This document shows positions 1 to 7,846 of a DNA stretch of 64,000 bases, one piece after another; the stretch's first letter is position 1; the number at the start of each line of letters is the position of its first letter. The stretch is taken from assembly GCA_019357535.2 (NCBI GenBank), contig CP079955.1, positions 496,001 through 560,000 of the forward strand, written 5' to 3'. The DNA is from Macrococcus sp. 19Msa1099. GTDB taxonomy: Bacteria; Bacillota; Bacilli; Staphylococcales; Staphylococcaceae. Made by a program: the position numbers and the translations under genes. The notes below the pieces were generated by a model, which was not told the DNA's origin, ran no database searches, and saw nothing but the letters and a program-made list of their open reading frames with translations.

Positions 1-142
1 AGAACGTAAGCTTGCGATGAATATTGAAACAAAGTTACAAAATATGCCGATTCAAGATATTCTGAAAAATACAAAATATATCCAGTCAATCGATGATGAA
101 TATTATGAAGCATTAGGAAAGCTAGAAGAAAAAAATAAATGA
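1..142 (+). CDS. 3' end of an unrecognised gene (partial)
   Basis: An open frame enters from the left edge (first full codon at base 2) and ends at TGA 140-142, giving the last 46 residues of a protein. The tail is charged and helical-looking, ends in a Lys/Glu-rich stretch, and carries no motif I recognise. A strong hairpin starts at its stop codon. The upstream part is outside the window, so the family cannot be named. Confidence 0.6.
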   Translation, partial: ERKLAMNIETKLQNMPIQDILKNTKYIQSIDDEYYEALGKLEEKNK

Positions 143-170
143 TACCATTATAAGGTATCATTTATTTTTT
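131..170. terminator. Bidirectional terminator hairpin
   Basis: A near-perfect inverted repeat with A-rich left and T-rich right flanks (stem arms about 131-146 and 154-170) separates the plus-strand partial gene from the minus-strand small gene that ends at 162. It can serve both convergent genes. Confidence 0.8.
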
Positions 171-377
171 TAAATATTGTTGTTCCTTCTGTTTCTTTGA
201 TATGATGATGTTTTTAGAAATTACTGTAAGCACCCAGATGATAAATGCAGCAATAATGATGAATGAAAGTCCGCTATGATTTTTGAAATCAATGACAAAC
301 AATACTACGTAAATAAACAGACATAAATTAATGGTATCTACGAAAGTCCAGCGTTTTAATGGATATTTTTGATTCAT
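162..377 (-). CDS. Small two-helix membrane protein, unknown function
   Basis: This 71-residue protein starts at the ATG at 377, which has a good ribosome binding site (GGAGG at 383-387 on the minus strand). An in-frame TTG further upstream lies on top of that site and is unlikely to be used. The sequence shows a short basic N-terminus, two hydrophobic segments of about 17-20 residues separated by a short polar loop, and a Lys/Gln-rich C-terminal tail. It is likely an integral membrane protein. I do not recognise the family. It is convergent with the partial gene at the left edge. Confidence 0.6.
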   Translation of the reverse strand: MNQKYPLKRWTFVDTINLCLFIYVVLFVIDFKNHSGLSFIIIAAFIIWVLTVISKNIIISKKQKEQQYLKK

Positions 378-521
378 TATAACCTCCAATAAAGATATTT
401 ATTTCATTATATCATGTGTATTATATTAAGATAGGGGTATAATAAATATTAATGCGATTGCTAAATACGTAGAAGCGTGATATATTTTATCTTTGAAGGC
501 ACAGATAGGTGGAAAAATAAG

Positions 522-842
522 ATGATGATTAAAATTAATACAATCGAGCAGTTCGAGAAGTTATTAGAAGAACATACGAATGTATATTTCCTGAAACACT
601 CTGACACTTGTCCAATCTCTGCAAGTGCATATGACCAGTTCGAGAACTTTATGTATGAAAGAGATATTAATGGTTATTACTTAATTGTTCAGCAGGCTAG
701 AGAACTTTCAGACTATATTGCTGATTTAACTAAAGTAAAGCATGAATCTCCTCAAGCTTTTTATTTCTCAGATAAAACTGTGAAATGGCATGACAGTCAT
801 AGAAATATTACAATAGCAAATCTTTCTAAAGCAGAAGAATAG
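522..842 (+). CDS. brxC: Bacillithiol-system redox protein, BrxC/YtxJ type
   Basis: A 106-residue thioredoxin-fold protein of the YtxJ family. The motif TCPIS, with its single active-site Cys at residue 30, is the hallmark of BrxC/YtxJ, a monothiol bacilliredoxin thought to act on protein-bacillithiol mixed disulfides in the cytoplasm. I chose the ATG at 522 (a second ATG follows at 525) because AGGTGG at 507-512 lies at the right distance; an upstream in-frame start would add residues not seen in the family. The gene stands alone between divergent and terminator elements. Family assignment is firm from the motif; the physiological partner is inferred from the family. Confidence 0.8.
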   Translation: MMIKINTIEQFEKLLEEHTNVYFLKHSDTCPISASAYDQFENFMYERDINGYYLIVQQARELSDYIADLTKVKHESPQAFYFSDKTVKWHDSHRNITIANLSKAEE

Positions 843-870
843 AATGTACGATGCTTTATCAAAACAATCG

Positions 871-898
871 ATAACTAATAGAATTTCTATTAGTTATT
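871..898 (+). terminator. Terminator-like hairpin after brxC
   Basis: Perfect inverted repeat ATAACTAATAGAA/TTCTATTAGTTAT with a minimal loop, ending in a T-rich run, placed 29 bases after the brxC stop and just before the ribosome binding site of the next gene. Confidence 0.6.
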
Positions 899-914
899 TA
901 TTTTGGAGGAAACG

Positions 915-1985
915 ATGAAGATATTAATAGCGATGGATACTTTCTTTAATACGTTGTATTCTCAACATGCGAATCAGTATGTATATGACGGGATAGAGAC
1001 AGAAGATGCAAATGTAGTGATGGTACCATTATTTGAGAGCGATAAAAATATGATTGATGCTCTGCTCACATGGGAAAAAGGTGCGAAACTCTCACAGCAA
1101 GTATATAATGGCAATTTGGTTGAAACAGATATTCAAGTCGCACGTGTTGCTCACGATACAATGCTAATTGATGCAGGACAGTTCTTAAATAGTGAAGTGC
1201 CTGAAGAAACGTCAAGTTACGGACTTGGTCAGATGCTGATGAATGGTTTGGATATGGGAATGACATCGTTTATTATCTCGTTAGGAAATGTTGCAGTATT
1301 CGATGCAGGTGCAGGGATGCTACAGGCATTAGGTGCTAAGTTCTATGATCGAGATCATCAGTTGATTGATAGTGTGATGCATCAAGGGCTGCTTAAATTT
1401 GTACGTTACATGCATTTTGATGATATGGATTCAAGATTAAAACATGTGAACTTCAAAATTATTTCTGACCATAAATATCATAATTACGGAAAAAAAAGTC
1501 AAGTCAGTGCGCAGGACTATGCTTTTGACGTTAAGCAACGAGTAGATAATAGTATATGGTATATGCTACAGCAATTTAAAAAGCACGGCTTAGATTATAC
1601 ATACTCTCCATATGGAGGGGATGGTGGAGCGCTTAGAACAATCTTTGAACAATACTTTAAAGCAGATATCAGAACTTCCGCACAACTCATCTTTGAACGA
1701 ACGCATATTGAATCTTTATTAGAAGAAGCAGATGTGATTATTTATGGTGGAGGAAGTAACGAAGAGACATCAGGCTCATTGATTGTCAGTGAAATCAACA
1801 ACCGCATCGATGAAAGTAAGCAATATATTTATCTTTCTGCAGGTAAACAATTTCTTGCGCATCATATAAAGGATAGCGTCGTACCACTAAATGTCTATCC
1901 AGAAGTTACTGAGCTTACAGAAGATATACAGATCGGATTACAGTTGCAGCAAGCTATTCAAAGTATCATGAAATTAAGTAAGTAA
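915..1985 (+). CDS. Divergent glycerate-kinase-family protein
   Basis: A 356-residue protein starting at the ATG at 915 with GGAGGA at 905-910. The overall pattern fits the GlxK/GarK glycerate kinase family: an N-terminal 'KILIAMD' strand, a central SSYGLGQML segment, GAGMLQALGAKF, a YGGDGGALR segment and YGGGSNEETSGSL near the C-terminus. Family members phosphorylate D-glycerate with ATP. Several normally invariant motifs are changed: the usual SFKGSLS near the N-terminus reads FFNTLYS, and the usual GGSATNDGG reads GNVAVFDAG. Catalytic activity is therefore uncertain. It is convergent with pepT. A glycerate-kinase-like gene next to pepT also occurs in staphylococci as far as I recall. Confidence 0.6.
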   Translation: MKILIAMDTFFNTLYSQHANQYVYDGIETEDANVVMVPLFESDKNMIDALLTWEKGAKLSQQVYNGNLVETDIQVARVAHDTMLIDAGQFLNSEVPEETSSYGLGQMLMNGLDMGMTSFIISLGNVAVFDAGAGMLQALGAKFYDRDHQLIDSVMHQGLLKFVRYMHFDDMDSRLKHVNFKIISDHKYHNYGKKSQVSAQDYAFDVKQRVDNSIWYMLQQFKKHGLDYTYSPYGGDGGALRTIFEQYFKADIRTSAQLIFERTHIESLLEEADVIIYGGGSNEETSGSLIVSEINNRIDESKQYIYLSAGKQFLAHHIKDSVVPLNVYPEVTELTEDIQIGLQLQQAIQSIMKLSK

Positions 1986-1988
1986 TAT

Positions 1989-2037
1989 AAGACCCGAACA
2001 GTGTAGACATAAATTATGCCTGCGTTGTCCGGGTCTT
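1989..2037. terminator. Terminator between convergent genes
   Basis: AAGACCCG (1989-1996) pairs with CGGGTCTT (2030-2037), followed by T-rich sequence. The flanks suit termination of the plus-strand kinase-like gene and possibly of pepT from the other side. Confidence 0.7.
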
Positions 2038-2062
2038 GTTATAGTGATGAGGATGTTGAAGA

Positions 2063-3286
2063 TTAAGCTTTCTCTTCAAACTTCTGTAATATACCAACGA
2101 TATTCATAACAGCACGTTCCATATCATCAACAGAGACGTATTCATATGGGCCATGATAATTTTCTCCACCTGTAAATAAGTTTGGTGTAGGTAAACCCAT
2201 ATATGATAACTGACTGCCATCAGTACCCCCACGAATCGGTTCAACAATTGGTTCTATGTTTAATGATTTCATTACTTCAAGTGGGATATCTATAAGCTGT
2301 GGATGTGGTGTAATTTTCTCGCCCATATTATAATACTGATCATTAATCTCGATATGCGCAGCTTGTTCACCATATTCTTTCTGTATAGACGTTATGATGT
2401 CACGCATCGTTACTTTACGTGCTTCAAACTGCTCACGAGAATGATCTCTTATAATATATGAAAGTTGTGCACGTTCAACATTTCCATTCAACTCCATCAA
2501 ATGGAAGAAGCCTTCATAACCTTCTGTATGTTCCGGTACTTCGTTTGCCGGTAAAGAAGACTGGAAGCGTACTGCAAGGTTGAGCGCATTCACCATTTTA
2601 TCTTTAGCGCTTCCCGGATGCACATTTACCCCGTTAAACGTAATATTGACGCCTGCTGCATTAAAACTTTCATATTGTAGTTCTCCACGACGGCCTCCGT
2701 CGATCGTATATGCAAAATCACAACCAAAACGTTCTACGTCAAATTTATGCGGCCCGCGTCCGATTTCTTCATCTGGAGTAAAGCCGAAACGAATCTTGCC
2801 GTGTTTGATTTCAGGGTGGGCAATCAAGTATTCTATTGCTGTCATAATTTCAGCGATACCTGCTTTGTTATCCGCCCCAAGCAATGTAGTACCATCTGTC
2901 GTAATTAATGTGTGCCCTTTGTAAAGCGAGAGTTCCGGAAACTTTTCAGTTTCAATCTTAAGCCCACTCTTTAAAGTGATAGCATCACCATTATAAGATT
3001 GAATAATCTGAGGATTAACATTTGTTCCAGTGAAATCTGTAGCTGTATCTACATGCGCTAACAGACCGATAACAGGAACTTCTTTATCAGTATTGGATGG
3101 CAATGTTGCAAATAAGTAACCAAATTCATCGATATCCGTTTCAAGACCTAATTGCTCAATCTCCTGTTTAAGCTGATTAAGAAGATTCCACTGTTTATCC
3201 GTTGATGGTGTTGTTGTAATAGAAGCATCGGACTGTGTATCGATAACAACATAAGAAGTAAGTCTATCAATTAGTTTTTCTTTCAT
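2063..3286 (-). CDS. pepT: Peptidase T (tripeptide aminopeptidase)
   Basis: A 407-residue M20-family metallopeptidase that removes N-terminal residues from tripeptides in the cytoplasm. Diagnostic motifs are HVDTA (first zinc ligand), [14 protein letters not shown] (bridging Asp), TPDEEIGRG (catalytic Glu and zinc ligand), [17 protein letters not shown] in the dimerisation lid, and [18 protein letters not shown] with the final ligands near GGENYHG. The start is the ATG at 3286, preceded by AGGAGG (3294-3299 on the minus strand); upstream in-frame Met codons would add an N-terminus not typical of PepT. Length matches the family (about 405-410). Confidence 0.96.
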   Translation of the reverse strand: MKEKLIDRLTSYVVIDTQSDASITTTPSTDKQWNLLNQLKQEIEQLGLETDIDEFGYLFATLPSNTDKEVPVIGLLAHVDTATDFTGTNVNPQIIQSYNGDAITLKSGLKIETEKFPELSLYKGHTLITTDGTTLLGADNKAGIAEIMTAIEYLIAHPEIKHGKIRFGFTPDEEIGRGPHKFDVERFGCDFAYTIDGGRRGELQYESFNAAGVNITFNGVNVHPGSAKDKMVNALNLAVRFQSSLPANEVPEHTEGYEGFFHLMELNGNVERAQLSYIIRDHSREQFEARKVTMRDIITSIQKEYGEQAAHIEINDQYYNMGEKITPHPQLIDIPLEVMKSLNIEPIVEPIRGGTDGSQLSYMGLPTPNLFTGGENYHGPYEYVSVDDMERAVMNIVGILQKFEEKA

Positions 3287-3374
3287 CTGTATTCCTCCTG
3301 TCTTCATTAATATTATTCTATACTTAAAATGAATATGTGTCATGAATAAACTACGAAATCCGAAAGAAAAATTT

Positions 3375-3420
3375 TAAAAAACTAGGAACGTTTATTTAAC
3401 ATCAAACGTTCCTAGTTTTT
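3375..3420 (-). terminator. Terminator of the yitT-gdpS-thrE operon
   Basis: A long perfect stem (ACTAGGAACGTTT paired with AAACGTTCCTAGT) flanked by A and T runs overlaps the stop codon of the last operon gene. Read on the minus strand it ends in a T tract ahead of pepT, so pepT is likely transcribed separately. Confidence 0.85.
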
Positions 3421-3866
3421 TTATTCTTATGTTTAAAATGTTTATACATTTTCATAGACGTTAAAAATAGCATTTCCGCAATCAATAGACCAAATGCAAT
3501 TGCGCCAGAAGATAATGTCGCCTGACTACCTTTAATAATTGCTTCACTAAAATCAGAGATAATCAGGTTCTTTGTTGCATCGTAAGCGACACCACCGGGA
3601 ACGAGTGGTATGATACCTGATACATTAAAGATGATAACAGGACGTTTATAAATTCGTGCAAGAATATGTGCACATAGACTAAGAGCGAAGCTTCCAAGGA
3701 ATATACTCACAGCATCAGATAATCCATTTGAATTCGCAATGTAATAGACAATCCAGCCAATGGCACCAACAAATCCGCAAGCAATAAGTAATTTTCTTGG
3801 CGCATTAAAGATAATCGAAAAGAATAAAGTCGCGAAAAAACTGATGAAAGTTTGAAAAATAATCAT
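3402..3866 (-). CDS. Threonine/serine exporter, C-terminal-type subunit (ThrE/YjjB)
   Basis: A 154-residue membrane protein with about five hydrophobic segments. The motif FNVSGIIPLVPGGVAYDATKN, seen here as the IIPLVPGG core, is the signature of the DUF3815/YjjB half of ThrE-type exporters. The family exports threonine and serine and is often split into two genes in Firmicutes. Its ATG overlaps the TGA of the upstream subunit in an ATGA arrangement (3863-3866), which implies translational coupling and a two-subunit transporter. Substrate is inferred from the family. Confidence 0.8.
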   Translation of the reverse strand: MIIFQTFISFFATLFFSIIFNAPRKLLIACGFVGAIGWIVYYIANSNGLSDAVSIFLGSFALSLCAHILARIYKRPVIIFNVSGIIPLVPGGVAYDATKNLIISDFSEAIIKGSQATLSSGAIAFGLLIAEMLFLTSMKMYKHFKHKNKKTRNV

Positions 3867-4633
3867 ATTGTACCTCCAAAGATGATGAAGATCACGCCGA
3901 CACCTGCACCAATTGCGAAAGCGGTAAGCGCCGCTTCTACACCTTTAGTAATACCGGCAATGAGCTGACCTGCCATCATATCACGAATTGCATTTGTGAT
4001 TGGGACCCCTGGTACAAGGGGCATAACACCCGATATGATGATTTTATCGAGCGATTCACTGAAAAAGTACTGCACACATGCGATGGCAATTAAAGCAATC
4101 ACGACTGAACCTGCAAACTCAGCGAAAAAACGAATCTTAAAATATGCTCCTATACGCTCACAAATATAATATCCAGCGAGTCCGCTAATAAATGCAGGTA
4201 TTGCATCTGACGGGCTACCGTCAAACATAAATAGAAACAGTAAGGATACAATACCTGAAGACAAAACTTTAAGCCAGAATTTGTATTGAAGGTTTTCTTT
4301 ATCTAATATAGACAGTGCCATCTTTGCGGATTCTAAAGAAACTTTTCCTGATGTAATCGCTCGTGAGATTTCATTGACTTCTGAAATCTTTTCGAGGTCG
4401 GTAGTACGGTCTGATACACGATATAAGCGTGTCGAACTCTTTTCGTTAAGAGAGAAGATGATCGCAGTAGGTGTTACAAAACTATGCGTGTTATGAAGTC
4501 CGTAAAATTCTGCGATTCGCGTCATCGTATCTTCCACCCGATAGGTTTCTGCTCCTGACTCGAGAAGGATTCTACCTGCAAGCATTGCAACATCTTTTAC
4601 TTTTTGTTCATCGTAAAGTTGATTTGAAAGCAT
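3863..4633 (-). CDS. Threonine/serine exporter, N-terminal-type subunit (ThrE/YjjP)
   Basis: A 256-residue protein with the DUF1212/ThrE N-terminal domain: a soluble first part containing LLESGAETYRVEDTM and a 'SFVTPTAI' strand, then about five membrane segments with the GVMPLVPGVPITNAIRDM motif. The start is the ATG at 4633 with AGGAG just upstream on the minus strand; the frame is open further upstream into gdpS, but no suitable start is supported there. It begins 13 bases after the gdpS stop and overlaps the next gene by four bases, so gdpS and both exporter subunits look co-transcribed. Confidence 0.82.
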   Translation of the reverse strand: MLSNQLYDEQKVKDVAMLAGRILLESGAETYRVEDTMTRIAEFYGLHNTHSFVTPTAIIFSLNEKSSTRLYRVSDRTTDLEKISEVNEISRAITSGKVSLESAKMALSILDKENLQYKFWLKVLSSGIVSLLFLFMFDGSPSDAIPAFISGLAGYYICERIGAYFKIRFFAEFAGSVVIALIAIACVQYFFSESLDKIIISGVMPLVPGVPITNAIRDMMAGQLIAGITKGVEAALTAFAIGAGVGVIFIIFGGTI

Positions 4634-4646
4634 CTTTTTCTCCTTT

Positions 4647-5711
4647 TTACTTAATGATAGGGTTGAACATAATCGTATTTGCTCCTTGTTTTTTCGCAGC
4701 ATGCAACATTTCATCTGCTTCTTTAAAGATTTTACGATGTGTCTTAATTTCAGATCTTGGAATATATCCGACTCCAATTGTTACTGTAAGATGAATCGTT
4801 TCTCTATTTTGCAGGTGGAACGTAGAGTTTATTACGCCGTTTTTTATGCTTTCTGCAATCTTTACTGTATCATTTAATGACTTGTCATTAAAGATAACTG
4901 AGAATTCTTCGCCGCCATTTCTGAAGATTTTAGATTGATCAGGAACATAGTTGTTTAGAACTTGCGACATTTGTTTTAATACTGCATCTCCAGCATCATG
5001 ACCAAACTTATCATTGACCTCTTTAAAGTCATCGATATCGATAAGTAATAGTGAAAGTGACTGTTTTTGCTCAGAGGACTGGCGGCTGATGACGTTTAAA
5101 TATCTGTCAAATGCACGCACATTTCCTAAGCCGGTTAAATAATCCACGACATGTTCTTTGTTGAAGCGACTCAGCATTTTCTGTACACGCCATATATCCA
5201 CAAACATCACGCTCGAACTTAAAGATAGTATGAAACTGGAAATAATCAAAAGTATCATCTCATTAATGATAAACATCTGTTTAATCCAGGTATATACTGC
5301 GATGATTAAGATACTGATTAAATTCAGCACTTGAATAGCTTGTATGTCCTGTAATTTGATGAACGGTCCAATCATGCTCACTACAGTAGCGATGATCAGC
5401 AAATAGAGTGAAGAAGGAAATGACGTTCCTAATAGATATATATCTACTACAACAATAATGCATGCACTTAAAAATGTATAAAAAAAGTTTGTAAATCTAC
5501 CGAGAAAAAGTAGAGGAACAAAGGCAAGGTTGAACGAAATTTCTTTATAGCCAATCGGATACGTCAATAACAGTATAGCGATAGTGGTCATGAGTAGTGC
5601 GATATAAGGTTTCTTGAAGATAATTTCCCTATCTTCAAAAAACTGAATTCTATGGAATAAGTAAATACCACTGACAGTTACAGCGATATTATAGATAATT
5701 GCTTCAATCAT
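4647..5711 (-). CDS. gdpS: Membrane GGDEF-domain protein GdpS
   Basis: A 354-residue protein. Residues 1 to about 175 hold six or so hydrophobic segments (5TM-type sensor region). The GGDEF domain follows: DYLTGLGN at 190-197, LLLIDIDDFKEVND at 222-235 and the active-site signature GGEEF at 266-270. This layout matches GdpS, the conserved staphylococcal GGDEF protein. Published work on the staphylococcal homologue reports effects on biofilm genes that do not depend on cyclic di-GMP synthesis. No EAL or PilZ protein is visible in this window. It lies 14 bases after the yitT-type gene and 13 before the exporter, so it is probably part of the same transcript. Confidence 0.85.
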   Translation of the reverse strand: MIEAIIYNIAVTVSGIYLFHRIQFFEDREIIFKKPYIALLMTTIAILLLTYPIGYKEISFNLAFVPLLFLGRFTNFFYTFLSACIIVVVDIYLLGTSFPSSLYLLIIATVVSMIGPFIKLQDIQAIQVLNLISILIIAVYTWIKQMFIINEMILLIISSFILSLSSSVMFVDIWRVQKMLSRFNKEHVVDYLTGLGNVRAFDRYLNVISRQSSEQKQSLSLLLIDIDDFKEVNDKFGHDAGDAVLKQMSQVLNNYVPDQSKIFRNGGEEFSVIFNDKSLNDTVKIAESIKNGVINSTFHLQNRETIHLTVTIGVGYIPRSEIKTHRKIFKEADEMLHAAKKQGANTIMFNPIIK

Positions 5712-5725
5712 ATAAATTCCCCTTC

Positions 5726-6583
5726 CTATTTTGAACGGTATATTTTTGCAGCGCTGAACCCTCGTCCTATTATTTCAGAAGTGTTAATAAAGATTACGAA
5801 AGAATCTGGTTCTTCTTCTGTTATCAGATTTTTAAAATAAATTGCTTCTGTTTGTTCCATGACAGAAAACAATATGGTTTTACCATTGCGGTCAAAGCCA
5901 CCAAAGGCATTGACAGAGGTTACACCACGTTCAATTTTATTGTGAATAATATCTATCACTTGTGCTTCCTTTGAAGTAATGATAAAAACAAGTTTGTTGT
6001 CACCAGTTCTAAGTTGAACGATATCTATTACTTTACTTGTAACAAATATAGAAATTAATGCATATAATGCAAGTTCGAAATTAAATACGAAAGCACTGAA
6101 AATTACGACAAACGCATCGACAACGAGTTGTGCATATCCACTTGATAGACCGCTATACTTTCTGACGATCTGAGCAAGGGTCGCTGTCCCACCTGTAGAA
6201 CCGTTTCCTCTATAGACAAGTCCAAGCCCGATACCGAGCACGATACCACCATAGAGTGAAGCTAATAATGCATCTTTAGTGCCGTATTGTACAATATCTT
6301 GTGTTAAAAAAATTGTAAGTGGCACGAGGAACGTTGCAATTAAAGTCTTCAGGCTAAACGAACGGCCTAATGCAAACCAACCAATTATAAAAATAGGTAA
6401 GTTGAAGACAAACTGCACAATCGACGGGTCTAGATGGAATAGGTGATTAAGGATTGTACTTAAACCTGAAATCCCACCTGCAGCAATCTTGCCAGGTAAC
6501 AAAAATAGATTGTAGCTTATGCCTACAATAATCGACCCGATTAAAGTATAGAGAATATCCATTATTGTTCTGTTCAATTGCAT
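5726..6583 (-). CDS. YitT-family membrane protein
   Basis: A 285-residue protein with five or six membrane segments in the first two thirds (YitT_membrane domain, with KIAAGGISGLSTIL and GNGSTGGTATLAQI motifs) and a cytoplasmic C-terminal DUF2179 domain (GVTSVNAFGGFDRNGKTILF, then DSFVIFI). The biochemical function of the family is not established. The start is the ATG at 6583 with GAGAGGA upstream; an ATG 18 bases earlier lacks a site. It is first in the yitT-gdpS-thrE operon. Its leader carries a promoter with an overlapping palindrome and a terminator-like hairpin, so expression may be controlled at two steps. Confidence 0.85.
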   Translation of the reverse strand: MQLNRTIMDILYTLIGSIIVGISYNLFLLPGKIAAGGISGLSTILNHLFHLDPSIVQFVFNLPIFIIGWFALGRSFSLKTLIATFLVPLTIFLTQDIVQYGTKDALLASLYGGIVLGIGLGLVYRGNGSTGGTATLAQIVRKYSGLSSGYAQLVVDAFVVIFSAFVFNFELALYALISIFVTSKVIDIVQLRTGDNKLVFIITSKEAQVIDIIHNKIERGVTSVNAFGGFDRNGKTILFSVMEQTEAIYFKNLITEEEPDSFVIFINTSEIIGRGFSAAKIYRSK

Positions 6584-6611
6584 ATTATCCTCTCCATCCA
6601 TTAAAAAATAA

Positions 6612-6630
6612 GCAAAGCAAGATGCTTTGC
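6612..6630 (-). promoter_or_regulatory. Terminator-like hairpin in the yitT leader
   Basis: On the minus strand GCAAAGC-atctt-GCTTTGC is followed directly by TTATTTTTTAA, a compact stem plus U-rich tail. It sits between the predicted transcription start (about 6658) and the yitT start codon at 6583, so it could act as an attenuator. No alternative antiterminator pairing is obvious by eye. Confidence 0.5.
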
Positions 6631-6635
6631 GTAAA

Positions 6636-6674
6636 TAATTTCATAATTAGACCTTAACCGTCTTATTATGAAAT
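6636..6674. promoter_or_regulatory. Palindrome overlapping the yitT promoter -10 and start region
   Basis: Two 17-base arms (about 6636-6652 and 6660-6676) match as an inverted repeat with two mismatches around a seven-base centre (CTTAACC). The core arms read TTTCATAAT and ATTATGAAA with AGAC/GTCT flanking the centre. The right arm covers the predicted -10 of the minus-strand promoter, a typical place for a repressor operator. The regulator is unknown. Confidence 0.5.
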
Positions 6675-6693
6675 AAATAAAATGCATAGTCAA
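6665..6693 (-). promoter_or_regulatory. Predicted sigma-A promoter of the yitT operon
   Basis: On the minus strand TTGACT (6688-6693) and CATAAT (6665-6670) are separated by 17 bases. Confidence 0.6.
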
Positions 6694-6716
6694 TTATTAC
6701 TTATTATAGAAATTAA

Positions 6717-6744
6717 TTGATAACATCACTAATTGTGATATTAT
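6717..6744 (+). promoter_or_regulatory. Predicted sigma-A promoter of tarO
   Basis: TTGATA (6717-6722) and TATTAT (6739-6744) are 16 bases apart, with the -10 about 30 bases before the tarO start codon. Confidence 0.5.
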
Positions 6745-6773
6745 TAAGAAGAATGAATTCAAGAGGTGTACAC

Positions 6774-7820
6774 ATGCTCACATTAAAACTAATCATTATA
6801 ACAGCATTATTCTCTTTCGTACTTACACCTATAATTATCAGATTTTCATACTTCATTGGTGCTGTCGATAAACCCAATTACCGTAAAGTACATACTAAAC
6901 CAGTATCGATGCTGGGTGGGGTGATAATCCTATGTGCATTTTTGTTCGGTTTATGGATTGGACAGCCAGTTGAAAAAGAAATATATCCAATTATTATCGG
7001 TGCGATACTCATACAAATAACGGGCCTTATTGATGATTTTATTGATCTTCCGGCTATAATCAAGCTCATTGCACAAATCGGGGTTGCAACAATCGTCGTC
7101 TATCACGGAATTACGTTAGACTTGATTACTTTACCATTCGGTATCGTCATTGAATTTGGAATATTTAGTATTCCAATGACAATACTATGGATTGTAGCTG
7201 TAACAAATGCAATCAATCTTGTTGATGGTCTAGATGGTCTTGCAGCAGGAGTTTCCGGTATTGCCTTAGCGACGATAGGGTTTATCGCCATCATTCAGCA
7301 GAATATATTTATCATGATGCTCTGTAGTGTACTCATCGGAGCATTACTCGGCTTCTTGAAATATAACTTTTATCCGGCACGTATCTTTCTTGGAGATAAC
7401 GGTGCGTTAATGCTAGGATTTATTATCGGTGTCCTTAGTCTTCTTGGGTTTAAGAATATCACGTTAATTTCTCTGTTCTTCCCTGTCATTATCCTTGCAG
7501 TGCCGTTTATCGATATGTCGTTTGCAATGATTCGTAGATATAGACAAGGCAAGCCGATTATGCAGGCAGATAAGTCACATCTGCATCACAAATTACTGCA
7601 GCTTGGTTATACGCATCCTCAGACAGTGATGCTCATCTATTCAATTGCAGCATTGTTTAGCGTTGCCTCAGTCATCTTATATCTATCCTCAGTGTGGGGT
7701 GCGATATTAATCGTGCTGCTGTTGATTATCACGATTGAATTAATCGTTGAATTTACTGGATTAATAGATGATACCCATCAGCCATTACTCAACTTCATGC
7801 GCAGCATTATAAAGAAATAA
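6774..7820 (+). CDS. tarO: Undecaprenyl-phosphate GlcNAc-1-phosphate transferase TarO/TagO
   Basis: A 348-residue polytopic membrane protein of the MraY/WecA/TagO family that transfers GlcNAc-1-phosphate from UDP-GlcNAc to undecaprenyl phosphate, the first step of wall teichoic acid synthesis. Visible motifs are DKPNYRKVH (32-40), the double Asp at 87-88 (LIDDFIDL), NAINLVDGLDG (145-155), FLGDNGAL (206-213) and the HLHHKLL metal-site motif near 269-275. About ten hydrophobic segments are present. The start is the ATG at 6774 with AAGAGGTG upstream. Its place next to gdpS matches the staphylococcal llm/tarO locus. Confidence 0.93.
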   Translation: MLTLKLIIITALFSFVLTPIIIRFSYFIGAVDKPNYRKVHTKPVSMLGGVIILCAFLFGLWIGQPVEKEIYPIIIGAILIQITGLIDDFIDLPAIIKLIAQIGVATIVVYHGITLDLITLPFGIVIEFGIFSIPMTILWIVAVTNAINLVDGLDGLAAGVSGIALATIGFIAIIQQNIFIMMLCSVLIGALLGFLKYNFYPARIFLGDNGALMLGFIIGVLSLLGFKNITLISLFFPVIILAVPFIDMSFAMIRRYRQGKPIMQADKSHLHHKLLQLGYTHPQTVMLIYSIAALFSVASVILYLSSVWGAILIVLLLIITIELIVEFTGLIDDTHQPLLNFMRSIIKK

Positions 7821-7846
7821 CATCTAGAGCACTCTAGATGTTATTT
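7815..7846. terminator. Bidirectional terminator between tarO and the YigZ-type gene
   Basis: A 15-base perfect inverted repeat (AAATAACATCTAGAG with its complement) around 7830-7831 spans the ends of both convergent genes, with A/T runs on each side. Confidence 0.8.
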
